Shown: positions 13,601-22,185 of the stretch, piece by piece
Numbering within the stretch: the stretch's first letter is position 1
Layout: the number at the start of each line of letters is the position of its first letter
DNA from: Apostichopus japonicus
Taxonomy: Eukaryota; Echinodermata; Holothuroidea; Aspidochirotida; Stichopodidae
Length of the DNA: 64,000 nucleotides
Direction: 5' to 3'
NCBI RefSeq assembly: GCF_037975245.1
Contig: NC_092570.1
Span: forward strand, 17,711,918-17,775,917
Position numbers and translations under genes: made by a program
Notes under the pieces: generated by a model
The model's database searches: none
The model's input: the letters and a program-made list of their open reading frames with translations, nothing else
Told to the model about the DNA's origin: nothing

Positions 13601-13800
13601 TCCCTGCATGTTCCGACACACGCTGATTACATAAAACTAACTGTGAACGGAGGTATATTAATCACTGCATGTTCCGGCACACACTGATTACTGTACATAA
13701 AACTAACTGTGAATGGAGGTATATTAATCACTGCTTGTTCGGGCACACACCGATTACATAAAACTGACTGTGAGTTGAGGTATATTAATCACTGCATGTT
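10685..13800. repeat. 61-bp satellite array, about 51 units
   Basis: Head-to-tail units run through CATGTTCCGGCACACACTGA, TTACATAAAACTAACTGTGA and ATGGAGGTATATTAATCACTG. The period is 61 bp; a few units are 59 bp because TG is missing in AACTGAACGG (for example near 11090, 11210 and 12545). Sub-variants are TTCCGG, TACCGG, TTATGG, TTCCAG and AACTAACTG/AACTCACT. Their order repeats. The variant string starting at TTCCGACACACA near 10811 recurs at 12271 and begins again at 13611, giving a higher-order period of 1460 bp (24 units). The second block is 1340 bp because two units are absent. The last units, after about 13690, are more diverged. There are no spacers, so this is not a CRISPR array. 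Confidence 0.95.
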
Positions 13801-15205
13801 ATACAGTATTTGCTCTATCGTTCGCATTTTCATGTCGATTATTCAAAACTAAGTCGGGGCAACATCTACTGAGCATTTTGTTGAGCAGCAACATTTGAAA
13901 ATACTGTGGTAAAACCCCACAAAATAACTGAGCAAATGTCAGATTTAGAGCCTTGATCAAATCTTCTTCCCTCCACCCCCCTTCCTAATCCCCCTCCCCC
14001 TCCCCCCACCGTATGAATAAATATTAAACCATTGATATTTTTCATGCAACTATATCCGCTGTCATCTCATAGTTGTCAGTTACGACTGCCGCAATCCCTT
14101 CTGACCCAAGTGATAAACACTATGATCATTATCTATACACTGATAAAAGTTGGTAACAACAAACAGTTTATGTCAGGAAGACTTGTGTCATAACCTGTAG
14201 ACTTAAAGTGACATCGTCCTATTAAGCCTATGGCAGCATTCTCAGATAATGTTGATTGAATTTTTTGTTTTAATGCTTTTCTGATAATAACATTTAATCA
14301 ACATTAAAACTTTAATCCACTAGCTTGCCATGTCAAGTTTCATTTAAAAGAATGGCGTATATAGCAAACTTGGACATTCTTCTGTTTCCATTTCGTATGA
14401 TTAATAGTATACTTGTGACGTGCCACATTGATATGTCCTTGAGTCAATGCAACCACTTTAGTTATTAACCTTCGTTTCATGAAAAATCTAGTTTGATGTC
14501 TTAGTTCGACCAATAGCGATCTTGGTTTAAATAAATACATTGGATTTGGTAAAATTGCTTACCGCATGCAATAAGCTGCTTTTACCATACCTCGGTAAAC
14601 GGCAAAACTTTAATACATAAACAGAATCAGAGCAGTTATGTGGAATGAACATTATAATTATAATCATCTCAGACAATATATGAGGGTATTGCTTTGTACA
14701 AACTTACAGCCTATGTACTGATTATATCGTAGTTAATACTGTAGTATCACAGATGTTGACTAGATGTCATATGAAATGTTTCTACATTTAGCATGCGTTT
14801 GGCAGCCTGCTGTTTAATACCTACAGTACCTGAGCATCAAAGTCTTCTTTAATTGGCTGTACATGAAGCCAAATGAATTTAATGATGTGTGACCTCTTGA
14901 CCTATCTGGGCGTCATAAATGTTAACAGGAAACCAATTAATGTAAAATGTTTGTTATCATTGGGAAGTGCATCTCCTCTTGATTAAAGTGTTCTCTGTAA
15001 TTGCGCTTTGATTAATAGATTGAAGTTGGATTTTTCATGGGCAATCGACTGTTAAAGGGATTCAATGACTTCAGGAAATAAATAAAACCCTTGAAACTTT
15101 AAACAAGCCATGCACAAGTACAGGCCATAATACATTATTAATATGACGATGCAATAGTTGTAGGAAATATTGTATCCTATGCAAATGATTATTTAAACGA
15201 TTTTT
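13801..15205. other. AT-rich non-coding stretch
   Basis: No gene recognised. A C-rich run with CCCCCTCCCCC lies near 13972-14008. Confidence 0.45.
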
Positions 15206-15425
15206 ATGCTGCATTTCACAGCTAAATTCCCCAAAAATAAATCATCCATCCTCCCACAACATTCATCTTTCGTCACCATTCATCCTCCCTTGTCATCCAT
15301 GCTTCCAACATCACCTACCCTCCCACACCATCCATGCTCCCACACCATTATTCTTCCACACCATCCATTCTCCCAATTCCATCAATCCTCCCAAACCGTC
15401 AGTCCTTTCACACCAAACATACGTT
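15206..15425. repeat. Pyrimidine-rich degenerate repeat (CCATCCTCCCA)
   Basis: Many loosely repeated copies of CCATCCTCCCAC and CACACCATCC. The plus-strand open frame here is only the low-complexity translation of this repeat. Confidence 0.55.
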
Positions 15426-15574
15426 CGTCAACAGGTACAGTATGATGGTTCACAAAGTCCCTGACTCTTTCATGTATCACACACTGGGCTCTGGGAACTG
15501 AGCGGAGAGGATGTGTCAAAATTGTTGAAGGTGAACAGACTAATAATATTGTTCATACATGTGACATTTCAAGT

Positions 15575-15585
15575 CCCCCCCCCCC
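15575..15585 (+). repeat. C11 homopolymer
   Basis: Eleven consecutive C in AT-rich surroundings, one of a set of such runs across the window. Confidence 0.9.
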
Positions 15586-15689
15586 ACCAAATAAAAATCC
15601 TTAACTAAATGCCACAGAAGAAAAGTTTAAAATGTTAGATGGCCCACAATCTCAACATCACTCCCTACCTCTCCCATTTTCCTCTTTCC

Positions 15690-15925
15690 TTCCTCTTCAA
15701 CCTAAAGGACACCACTAGCTCTACATTCCCCCTCAACCATCAAGAAGATCTAGCCCTCCACACCCCTTTAACATCAAGGAGACACCAGCTCTCCCTTCTC
15801 CTTCAACCTTTCCACACCCCTTTAACATCAACAAGACTCCTAGCTCTCCACTCCCCTTTAAACTCGAGGAGACCAAAACCTCTCCCCTCCCATTATACTT
15901 CAAGGACAACACTGAGAGCTAGAAC
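15690..15925. repeat. Degenerate CCCCTTTAACATCAAGGAGA repeat
   Basis: About five diverged units carry CCCCTTTAA, then TCAAGGAGAC or TCAACAAGAC, then AGCTCTCC. Spacing is 40-60 bp. The open frame across it is low complexity. Confidence 0.5.
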
Positions 15926-16172
15926 TCAATGTCATAGCCTCCATTCATTAATACAACTCCCTACAACTCCATCCATTTGACTTTGACATTGACCTAGAGT
16001 GTAAAGGATGTTTTCACTTAAACTATCTGCACAATGTTGCTGAAGTTTGCCATCCTGTAAATTATGTTAGCATTGTTTATCATCCAATAGATTTATCTCC
16101 CAACCCTAATTTATCATGGGCATCATAAAGAAGTTCAAGCAGTGATCTTTATACTTCTTACAATATACATGC

Positions 16173-16310
16173 ATTCCCCAAACCTTAACCGGTTTGTGAA
16201 TTAACGAGCGACGTACTCACCTCATATAACCTATGCATTACCGTATTAACCTCGCTCTAGCATCTGGCAATTTGTCTGTATGTAAGTGTGGCCATCTCCC
16301 TTCCGTAATT
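16173..16310. repeat. DIRS left end with inverted terminal repeat
   Basis: Bases 16216-16310 are inverted copies of 22186-22280 with no difference I could find. The outermost 43 bases (16173-16215) are specific to this end. On the sense (minus) strand this is the 3' end of the element. The repeat also encodes an identical short peptide near each end (MHYRINLALASG...), which is a by-product of the duplication. Confidence 0.93.
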
Positions 16311-16650
16311 TCCAGGCCGCAATGGTGCGGCACCGGACGGAGAAGGGGGAGAGGATCGACCAAGGGGCGGAAACCCCGAGGATACAACCAAAAACATTCT
16401 CACCTGAAGAGGCCCTAGGTGGGCTGGTGTGGGTGACAGGTGGGTCCTGAGTGGGCCCGAAGTGGGTCCAGAGTGGGTCGTCGGTGGGTGTAGGCGGGAC
16501 CCCACGACATCCCTCGAAAATTCCTGGGGGGAAAGGCCGTCACATGGTCATATCTGTGTGGCCAGTTCCCCTAGTATCCGAGGAGGGTATCCGACGTGGT
16601 TGTATGGTTCCGTCCGCGAGGTCCCCCATAGTGGGGAGGCGGGTCGGGAT
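16311..16650. other. DIRS non-coding block between left ITR and ICR
   Basis: A GC-rich spacer of 340 bp with no assigned frame. It contains a degenerate G-rich repeat (GAGTGGGTCC, AAGTGGGTCC, GGTGGGTGTAGG) at about 16425-16500. On the RNA sense strand this is the 3' non-coding part. It probably includes the transcript end, but no clear polyadenylation signal was seen. Confidence 0.6.
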
Positions 16651-16748
16651 GTTATATGAGGTGAGTACGTCGCTCGTTAATTCACAAACCGGTTAAGGTT
16701 TGGGGAATTCACAGCGCGTACTCCCTCACCTCATATAACCTATGCATT
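16651..16748. repeat. DIRS internal complementary region (ICR)
   Basis: Bases 16651-16708 are the reverse complement of 16173-16230. Bases 16706-16748 are the reverse complement of 22257-22299. The two halves overlap at the AAT of 16706-16708. This is the circle junction of the element in complement, as expected if it guides joining of the two cDNA ends before recombination. The stop codon of the recombinase gene (16740-16742) lies inside it. Confidence 0.95.
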
Positions 16749-17927
16749 TGTGACACAGGAGCCCTGGCGGTGGGTCGAGGATCTCGCGGGCGGCGGACCT
16801 AGGGCCGCTCGGGCAAAATCCCCTTCCGTGGCAGGGGTGTTTGTGAGATAACAGGCGACAAAGGAAGACGGGGTCTTCCAGGCCGCCGCCTTCATAATAT
16901 CTTCCAGGGGAACCCCCCGGAACCACGCCCTGGACGTGGCGTGGCCTCGGACGTCGTGCGCCCGGACGGGTTCCCCAGGCTGGGTGTGGGCACGAATTAA
17001 GTCGGCCATCCACCGTGAAATGGTGTCCTTTGAGGCCGGGGTGTAGGGCGACCGCGGTAAAATGAAGAGCCTGTCCGAGGTACGTAGCTGTTTGGTCCTC
17101 TCTATGTACCACTTAAGGGCTCGGACAGGGCACCAGCGCTTGTCTTCCGCGATTGACGAGGCTTGTGACAGACTCGGTAGGAAGATCTCGTTCGGGGTAA
17201 AGGTTACTGATTGGTTCTTTGGGAGGAAGTGAGGGTCAGGTAGTAATCTGACTCCTCCTGGTTCGAACCTCGTGAACCCCCGTTGGAGGGTGAGCGCGTG
17301 GAGACAGCTTCTGCGCCTGGCAGAGGCGGCCGCGATCAGAAACAGAGTTTTGTGTGTTAGTTTGTCCAATGGAGCATTGTGTAACGGCTCGTACGGAGAG
17401 CCCGCAAGGGTCGTCAGGACCTCGTGGAGGGCCCATGACGGGGCCAGGCGGCGCCTGGGAGGGCGTCTGTGGAACATGCCCCTTAAGACCTGGCGGAGGA
17501 CCGGGTTGGTTCCTACTGAGGAGCCATCCGAGAATCCGCTGTGAACCGCTGCTATTGCGGAGCGGTAATTTCTAATTGTACTTATTTGCTTCCCTTCTCG
17601 GAAGAGTTCGAGTAGGAAGGCCGCCACCTGGTCTACTGAGGCCTCCACGGGATCAGCAGCGTTGTCCCCGGCCCAAACATAGTATCGGTGCAGTCTAGAA
17701 TCGTATGTTTTAACCGTGGACTGCCGGCGGGCATCCACTGCAATGTCCGCAACCTCCGGTGGAAACCCCGCTGTCTGGAGCGAGAGCCGGAGAGTTTCCA
17801 CGCAGCTAGATGGAGGCTCGTGATGTCGGGGTGGGTTATGTGGCCGCTCCGTTGGGAGAGGAGCTTGGCGGCCGGTGGGAATTTGTATGGTAGGTCCACC
17901 AGCATTTCGATGATGAGTGGGAACCAT
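16740..17927 (-). CDS. DIRS tyrosine recombinase (YR)
   Basis: Site-specific recombinase that would integrate the circular cDNA. The annotated start is the ATG at 17925-17927, the last methionine before the conserved N-terminal core (LRLSLQTAG, then ARRQSTVKTYDSRL), giving 395 residues. The SAM-like N-terminal domain (VDQVAAFLLELF, ISTIRNYRSAIAAVH) precedes the catalytic domain. All four main catalytic residues are visible: Arg in SARRRSCLHAL, His and Arg in the HxxR of AHDVRGHATS, and the nucleophile Tyr in FVACYLTN. A Trp sits in the AAAWKT position. The frame stays open upstream to 19379, but that part is Pro/Arg/His-rich, lies over the RT gene in another frame and is probably a shadow. 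The gene overlaps the end of the RT gene by 295 bp in the -1 frame and ends inside the ICR. No disabling change is seen. Confidence 0.9.
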   Translation of the reverse strand: MVPTHHRNAGGPTIQIPTGRQAPLPTERPHNPPRHHEPPSSCVETLRLSLQTAGFPPEVADIAVDARRQSTVKTYDSRLHRYYVWAGDNAADPVEASVDQVAAFLLELFREGKQISTIRNYRSAIAAVHSGFSDGSSVGTNPVLRQVLRGMFHRRPPRRRLAPSWALHEVLTTLAGSPYEPLHNAPLDKLTHKTLFLIAAASARRRSCLHALTLQRGFTRFEPGGVRLLPDPHFLPKNQSVTFTPNEIFLPSLSQASSIAEDKRWCPVRALKWYIERTKQLRTSDRLFILPRSPYTPASKDTISRWMADLIRAHTQPGEPVRAHDVRGHATSRAWFRGVPLEDIMKAAAWKTPSSFVACYLTNTPATEGDFARAALGPPPARSSTHRQGSCVTNA

Positions 17928-19900
17928 GCTTGATTGGGCCAGCAAGGTGCGATCAAAAGCATGTCCGCTTCCACGTCCCGAAGCATCGTGAGAATTCTGC
18001 GGAGTAATCCCAGTGGGGGAAAGGCGTACATGGAGAGGCCCGCCCATGAGACGACTAGGGCGTCGGTCTTCCAGGCCTGCGGGTCGTGGTATCTGGAGCA
18101 GAACGTCGGGAGTTTGGCGTTCTTGGCCGTCGCGAACATGTCGACGGACGGCCTGCCGAACAGGTGGAATATGTGGTCGGACCACGTTCGGGAGAGCTCC
18201 CATTCCCCATTGTCTAGATACCCCCTGGACAGTGCGTCTGCCAGTATATTGTCTTTCCCTGCTAGGTGGGACGCCCGTAGGCCGATCCGAAGGGAGTCGC
18301 AGAGGACGAGCAGGTCCCATGTCCTGCGTAGGAGGGCCAGGGATCGAGTGCCCCCTTGACGGTTGATATACGCCACGGTCGTGGTGTTGTCTGACCGGAC
18401 CGTGACAGTGTGGCCCGTTAGGTGGGTTGCCCAGTGACGTACGGCCCTCAGGACCGCTTCCGTCTCTAAAATATTGATATGGAGACCCCTCTCGGGCTCC
18501 GCCCATTCGCCGGCAACTGTGTGTGTGCCCCATACCGCTCCCCAGCCGCTGAGGGAGGCATCCGTCGTGATCGACGTTGTAGGGGCTGGGTTCCGGAAAG
18601 GTCGCCCTGCCGCGATCCTGTCCGACTCTGCCCACCACGTGAGAAACGGGCGAAGCCCCGTTGGAAGTGGGATTGGCGTTGCCGCCGACGACCGATCCGG
18701 GGCATAGTGTTTGAGGAGGTGCCGCTGGAGCGGCCTCATTCTGAGTCTGCACAGGTCTAGAAGGTCTGTGAAGCTCGCCATCTTCCCCAATAGGCGCTGC
18801 CACGTGAGCGCTGGGGTATTCCGATTGCCTAGTATTTTTCTGGCCGTGGCCACTAGGCTTGCCGTTCTTTCGGCCGTCGGGTAGACCATGCCGCTGGCGA
18901 GGTCGAGACGGGCCCCTAAGTATATGATCGATTGAGTGGGCACGAGGTTGGATTTCTCGACATTGATTAACCACCCCAGTTTCGTCAGGAGGGAGACGGT
19001 GGCGTTTGTACTGGCGAGAGCCCCTTGTTGGGAGTTGCCGAGTACTAACCAATCGTCTAGGTAGGCGAACACCATTACCCCGTTTCGGCGGAGGTGAGCC
19101 AGGACCGCCCTTGTTACCCTGGTGAAAACCCTGGGTGCCGTGGAGAGGCCAAATGGTAGCGCTGTGAAGCGGTAATCTATGGCCTTGTACCTGAACGCGA
19201 GGAACCGCTGGTCCTCGAGTCGGATGGGGATATGTAGGTAGGCATCCTTTAGATCGACGGAGGATGCCCACATCCCTGGGCGCAGTAGGTGGAGGATTGA
19301 TGTGAGAGTCTCCATCCTGAACCTCTCCGGTCGGATGAACCTCCTGTTGAGAGGTCTGAGGTTCAGGATGGGCCTCCAAGTCCCGTTCTTCTTCGGCGTG
19401 AGGAAGAACGAGGACCGGAAAAGGGGGCCGTCCGCGTTTGCGGTGGTGACCCGCGTAATGGCGCCTTTTTTGAGAAGACTGTTGATCTCGTCTTCGAGGG
19501 CGGCCCGCTTTTCCGGTATCTCGGGTACTGGCGTGGTTGCGAAGAGGCCATATTGGGGTGGGGTAGACGAGAACTCTATCTCGTAGCCCCTTTTTACCAC
19601 GTCCAGTACCCAGGCTCCTGGGTCGATTTTCTCCCAGTGAGCCCAGAAAACTCTTAGTCGCCCCCCCACCTTGGCCTTGGCCGCTACGGTGGGGTGGGCA
19701 TCCCTAGGGCCGTTTACCGCGCCCGCGGCTTCCGCGGCTTCCGCGGTATTGCGGGCGGTACGGCCTGTGTTCGGGCCGCGAAGGAGCGGATTGCGTTCGC
19801 GGAGCGCCCCGACTCTGACTGTAGCTGGATCTTGAGCGGCTACCTTGTCTTGAGTCAAAACGTGGGCGCGAGGATGAGGTCGGGCGGGACATATGCTCAT
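17633..19900 (-). CDS. DIRS reverse transcriptase / RNase H / methyltransferase-like protein
   Basis: 755-residue polyprotein that would copy element RNA into DNA. The conserved part begins near residue 78 (VGGRLRVFWAHW). The RT domain is at about 135-340, with SVDLKDAYLHIP (214-225), LPFGLSTAPRVFT (248-260), catalytic YLDD (280-283) and YLGA near 327. RNase H is at about 440-560, with likely catalytic Asp447 (TTDAS), Glu479 (ILETEAV), Asp504 (VRSDN) and Asp555 (LADALSRG). A third region (about 578-672: VDMFA, YAFPPLGLL, LLIAPCWPNQAWF) resembles the Dam-like methyltransferase domain of DIRS elements, with FPP where a typical amino-methyltransferase has NPP or DPP. The first ATG lies 197 bp inside gag, in the +1 frame relative to it. 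Expression could be by frameshift, by reinitiation or from a separate RNA, so the true start is uncertain. No stop or frameshift is present. Confidence 0.92.
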   Translation of the reverse strand: MSICPARPHPRAHVLTQDKVAAQDPATVRVGALRERNPLLRGPNTGRTARNTAEAAEAAGAVNGPRDAHPTVAAKAKVGGRLRVFWAHWEKIDPGAWVLDVVKRGYEIEFSSTPPQYGLFATTPVPEIPEKRAALEDEINSLLKKGAITRVTTANADGPLFRSSFFLTPKKNGTWRPILNLRPLNRRFIRPERFRMETLTSILHLLRPGMWASSVDLKDAYLHIPIRLEDQRFLAFRYKAIDYRFTALPFGLSTAPRVFTRVTRAVLAHLRRNGVMVFAYLDDWLVLGNSQQGALASTNATVSLLTKLGWLINVEKSNLVPTQSIIYLGARLDLASGMVYPTAERTASLVATARKILGNRNTPALTWQRLLGKMASFTDLLDLCRLRMRPLQRHLLKHYAPDRSSAATPIPLPTGLRPFLTWWAESDRIAAGRPFRNPAPTTSITTDASLSGWGAVWGTHTVAGEWAEPERGLHINILETEAVLRAVRHWATHLTGHTVTVRSDNTTTVAYINRQGGTRSLALLRRTWDLLVLCDSLRIGLRASHLAGKDNILADALSRGYLDNGEWELSRTWSDHIFHLFGRPSVDMFATAKNAKLPTFCSRYHDPQAWKTDALVVSWAGLSMYAFPPLGLLRRILTMLRDVEADMLLIAPCWPNQAWFPLIIEMLVDLPYKFPPAAKLLSQRSGHITHPDITSLHLAAWKLSGSRSRQRGFHRRLRTLQWMPAGSPRLKHTILDCTDTMFGPGTTLLIPWRPQ

Positions 19901-21620
19901 CCGCCTCCCTCAGAGACTTCATTCTCTCTGCCTCCTCCCGGAGTTTGTCATCGAACTTGCCGCCGAAGAGGTCGCTGCCCAGGATCGGTAAGTTGCGGAA
20001 CGCGTCCGCCGTGGATCTGGACGACCAATTCAGGGAGTTCAGAACCAGGTCCCGACGTGTCAAGGTAGCCTTAACCGAGACGCGGGCGAACTGGTCTAAT
20101 ACCATCCTGGAAACGGGTCCCAGGAGGGCAATGATGGCGGCGGTATCTTTGCGGGAGATACCCGATGCCTGGGCCTGTTGGAACGATCTGTTCAATAGCT
20201 CGGCGAAAAGTAATAGGGCTGACGAGTACTTCATCCCTGCGCGGGAGGCCCTATCTACGTCGAACAGGGAGGATTCTAGGGTCTGTGCACCCTTCTCCCT
20301 GAACTTGTCTTTGCCGTCTAAGGCACCCGCCGACCGAAGTCTCTCCTTCACTTGAGGCGGGATTTGGGGTGGCGTGAAAAGACTTTCCCAGTCTTCGTCG
20401 CCCACGTGGAAAGTGCGATGGGCTGATCGCTGGAAGGCTGTCCAGCGTTTCGCCTGTGCTACCGCCTCGAACCGCTCTCTACATTCCACATCCACCGGGA
20501 TGGAGGCTCGAGGCTTTTGGGTGGCCGCGTTCAAAGTGAGTTTGGATGCCGGCCCCTCGTGGGCCCGCGCATCCACCCTTTCCTCGAAGCCGAGGACTCT
20601 GCGGAGTACTGCCGTCGCCTTCTCAAAGGCTTCCGCCGAAATTTCTGTACCCCGTAAGGGTTCTTCATCCTCCGCCTCGGAGTCTCCACTGAGGAGGCGG
20701 GCACTAGCTGCGATTGACAGCGCATCATCAGCTCTGGAGGAGACGTCGTCCCAGGGATCTGCCTGGGCCTCCTCAGGGGCGAGATCGTCCGTAACCGGTG
20801 CTGGCGGTGGCGCCGGTTGTGGTGGAATTGACGGAGCCCCTTGTTGTTCCGGGTCCTGTTGACTCGGCTTTTGTAGCAATTGTCCCAGGAGGTCTTTAAC
20901 CTGGGAAAGGAGAGCCTGCCCCGGATCTGGGGATTGTCTCCTCTTTCGTTTCTTGGCCCTGTGTCGCCCAGAAGAATGTCCGCTCGAGGACGAGGGCGAC
21001 GAGCCAGACCTCGACCTGCGTCGAGGTCGCCGGTGTCTTTCCCGGCTCCTACCGCGGCTACGGCTGTGGGTACGGCTTCTGCTTCGGCTTTGGCGCCGTT
21101 CCGTACTCTCCGGGGAGAACCCCGAGAAATCTCTCCGGTTGTGGTCCCACGACCCCGGAGTTGAAGTAAATAAGTCCGCCACCGCTTGTCTTCGGGGGCT
21201 TCTGGACTCCACGTGGCCTGAAGTGGACGGACCCTCCTGGGGTCGCGGCCGTGGCTGAGCTGACGCCGCACGGGAATTAGCTCCATCTCGTATGGATACC
21301 CGTTCCTGAGGAGGGTTTGAGCCATCTCGTATGGCGCCCTCCGTTCCCCCATGTTTAGGGCTTATGCCATCTCTTATGGCCGCCTGGGGTTCCTTCGCCG
21401 GCGGCTTCTTTTTCCCCTGCTTTGAGGAAGCCGCCTTCTTTCTTTTTTCTGCGGCTTTATCCGCCAGCCAGGTACCGATCAAATCCCAGCGCTCCTGGGT
21501 CCAGTCCTGGCAAATGGAGCAGGTCTGCTTACTCCCGCATGGGCGACACTTTGGGCATAAATCATGCTTATCCCATGCTTTGAACGGACGGAACTGCTTA
21601 CAAGAACGGCAGTTTTCCAT
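19704..21620 (-). CDS. DIRS Gag-like protein
   Basis: 638-residue first frame of the element, probably the RNA-binding structural protein. The N-terminus is a cysteine cluster with Cys 4, 7, 22, 25, 28, 34 and 37 (CX2C-X14-CX2C-X2-C-X5-CX2C), a likely zinc-binding module. IRDG occurs three times (82-85, 97-100, 110-113). An Arg/Ser domain at about 174-208 and a basic KKRKRR at 223-228 suggest nuclear import and RNA contact. A Pro/Gln acidic linker follows, then a predicted helical region, and a C-terminus rich in Arg, Ser and Gly (about 580-638). The ATG has a strong context (A at -3, G at +4) and sits two bases after an A19 tract. The gene overlaps the RT frame by 197 bp. Assignment rests on position and composition, because Gag sequences of these elements are poorly conserved. 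Confidence 0.82.
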   Translation of the reverse strand: MENCRSCKQFRPFKAWDKHDLCPKCRPCGSKQTCSICQDWTQERWDLIGTWLADKAAEKRKKAASSKQGKKKPPAKEPQAAIRDGISPKHGGTEGAIRDGSNPPQERVSIRDGANSRAASAQPRPRPQEGPSTSGHVESRSPRRQAVADLFTSTPGSWDHNRRDFSGFSPESTERRQSRSRSRTHSRSRGRSRERHRRPRRRSRSGSSPSSSSGHSSGRHRAKKRKRRQSPDPGQALLSQVKDLLGQLLQKPSQQDPEQQGAPSIPPQPAPPPAPVTDDLAPEEAQADPWDDVSSRADDALSIAASARLLSGDSEAEDEEPLRGTEISAEAFEKATAVLRRVLGFEERVDARAHEGPASKLTLNAATQKPRASIPVDVECRERFEAVAQAKRWTAFQRSAHRTFHVGDEDWESLFTPPQIPPQVKERLRSAGALDGKDKFREKGAQTLESSLFDVDRASRAGMKYSSALLLFAELLNRSFQQAQASGISRKDTAAIIALLGPVSRMVLDQFARVSVKATLTRRDLVLNSLNWSSRSTADAFRNLPILGSDLFGGKFDDKLREEAERMKSLREADEHMSRPTSSSRPRFDSRQGSRSRSSYSQSRGAPRTQSAPSRPEHRPYRPQYRGSRGSRGRGKRP

Positions 21621-21685
21621 CCTTTTTTTTTTTTTTTTTTTCGAGAAATCTCCGGAAAAATTTTTTTTGAGAAATCTCCGAGACC
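21621..21685 (-). promoter_or_regulatory. A-rich leader before gag ATG
   Basis: On the sense strand, 19 A (21623-21641) precede GG and the gag ATG. Upstream of that, GGAGATTTCTC occurs twice, separated by another A/T-rich run (21642-21680). The role is unknown. An unstructured A-rich leader could help initiation. Confidence 0.5.
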
Positions 21686-21710
21686 TGAAGCTGTGAAAAC
21701 TAAATTAAAA

Positions 21711-21920
21711 ACAGTTACTTTACTGCAGAATGAAAACGTACACGGCTGCTGTACGTGAACAGCAAGAAATTCGTATCTAAACCAGTACGAAAAATAAACA
21801 AGGCAGTTACTTTACTGCAAAGGGAAAACGTACACGACTGCTGTACGAAAACAGTATGAAGAACTAAACAAAGCAGTTACTTAACTGCAAGTAAGCCCAC
21901 GTACACGACTGCTGTACGTG
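21711..21920 (-). repeat. Three stem-loop repeats in the DIRS 5' leader
   Basis: Three direct repeats start near 21711, 21803 and 21873. Each carries GCAGTTACTT(T/A)ACTGC (or ACAGTTAC...), able to pair as a short hairpin, followed by CGTACACGACTGCTGTACG, whose GTACA/TGTAC arms can pair. They sit between the right ITR and the gag start, in the transcribed leader. They may act in packaging, translation or promoter function. That is inference. Confidence 0.65.
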
Positions 21921-22185
21921 GAAGTAAATAAACGCTAGGCGAACGCTACACTAAGGTGCGGGCCTAGCCACGCTACGTGAACCACGTTCACGAGGTAAAC
22001 CAAAAAAAACGTTCGAAAATCACGAAAGAAAAAAAACGTTTCAAAGACAAAAAGCAGTTCAAACGTGCAGGACGTTGAATAGATGAAAAAGAATTACAAA
22101 AACAACGATAAACTTTAGACGAAGTAATTGAAATCTTAGGATTTAGTGAGAGCAATAAGAGAGCGATACTTGCGTAACAGCTGGC

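Noticed and set aside
10685-13800. CRISPR array
   Set aside because: Units are contiguous with no spacers, the DNA is eukaryotic and there are no cas genes.
16233-16505. Frames in the DIRS left end
   Set aside because: They cover the ITR and the non-coding spacer. The same peptide start recurs at the right end because of the inverted repeat.
17934-18760. Plus-strand frames over the DIRS RT gene
   Set aside because: Antisense shadows in GC-rich coding DNA. They are Arg/Pro/Gly-rich and have no motifs.
20374-21258. Plus- and minus-strand frames (94-273 codons) overlapping gag
   Set aside because: Alternate-frame shadows of the gag gene; the SR-coding repeats keep several frames open.
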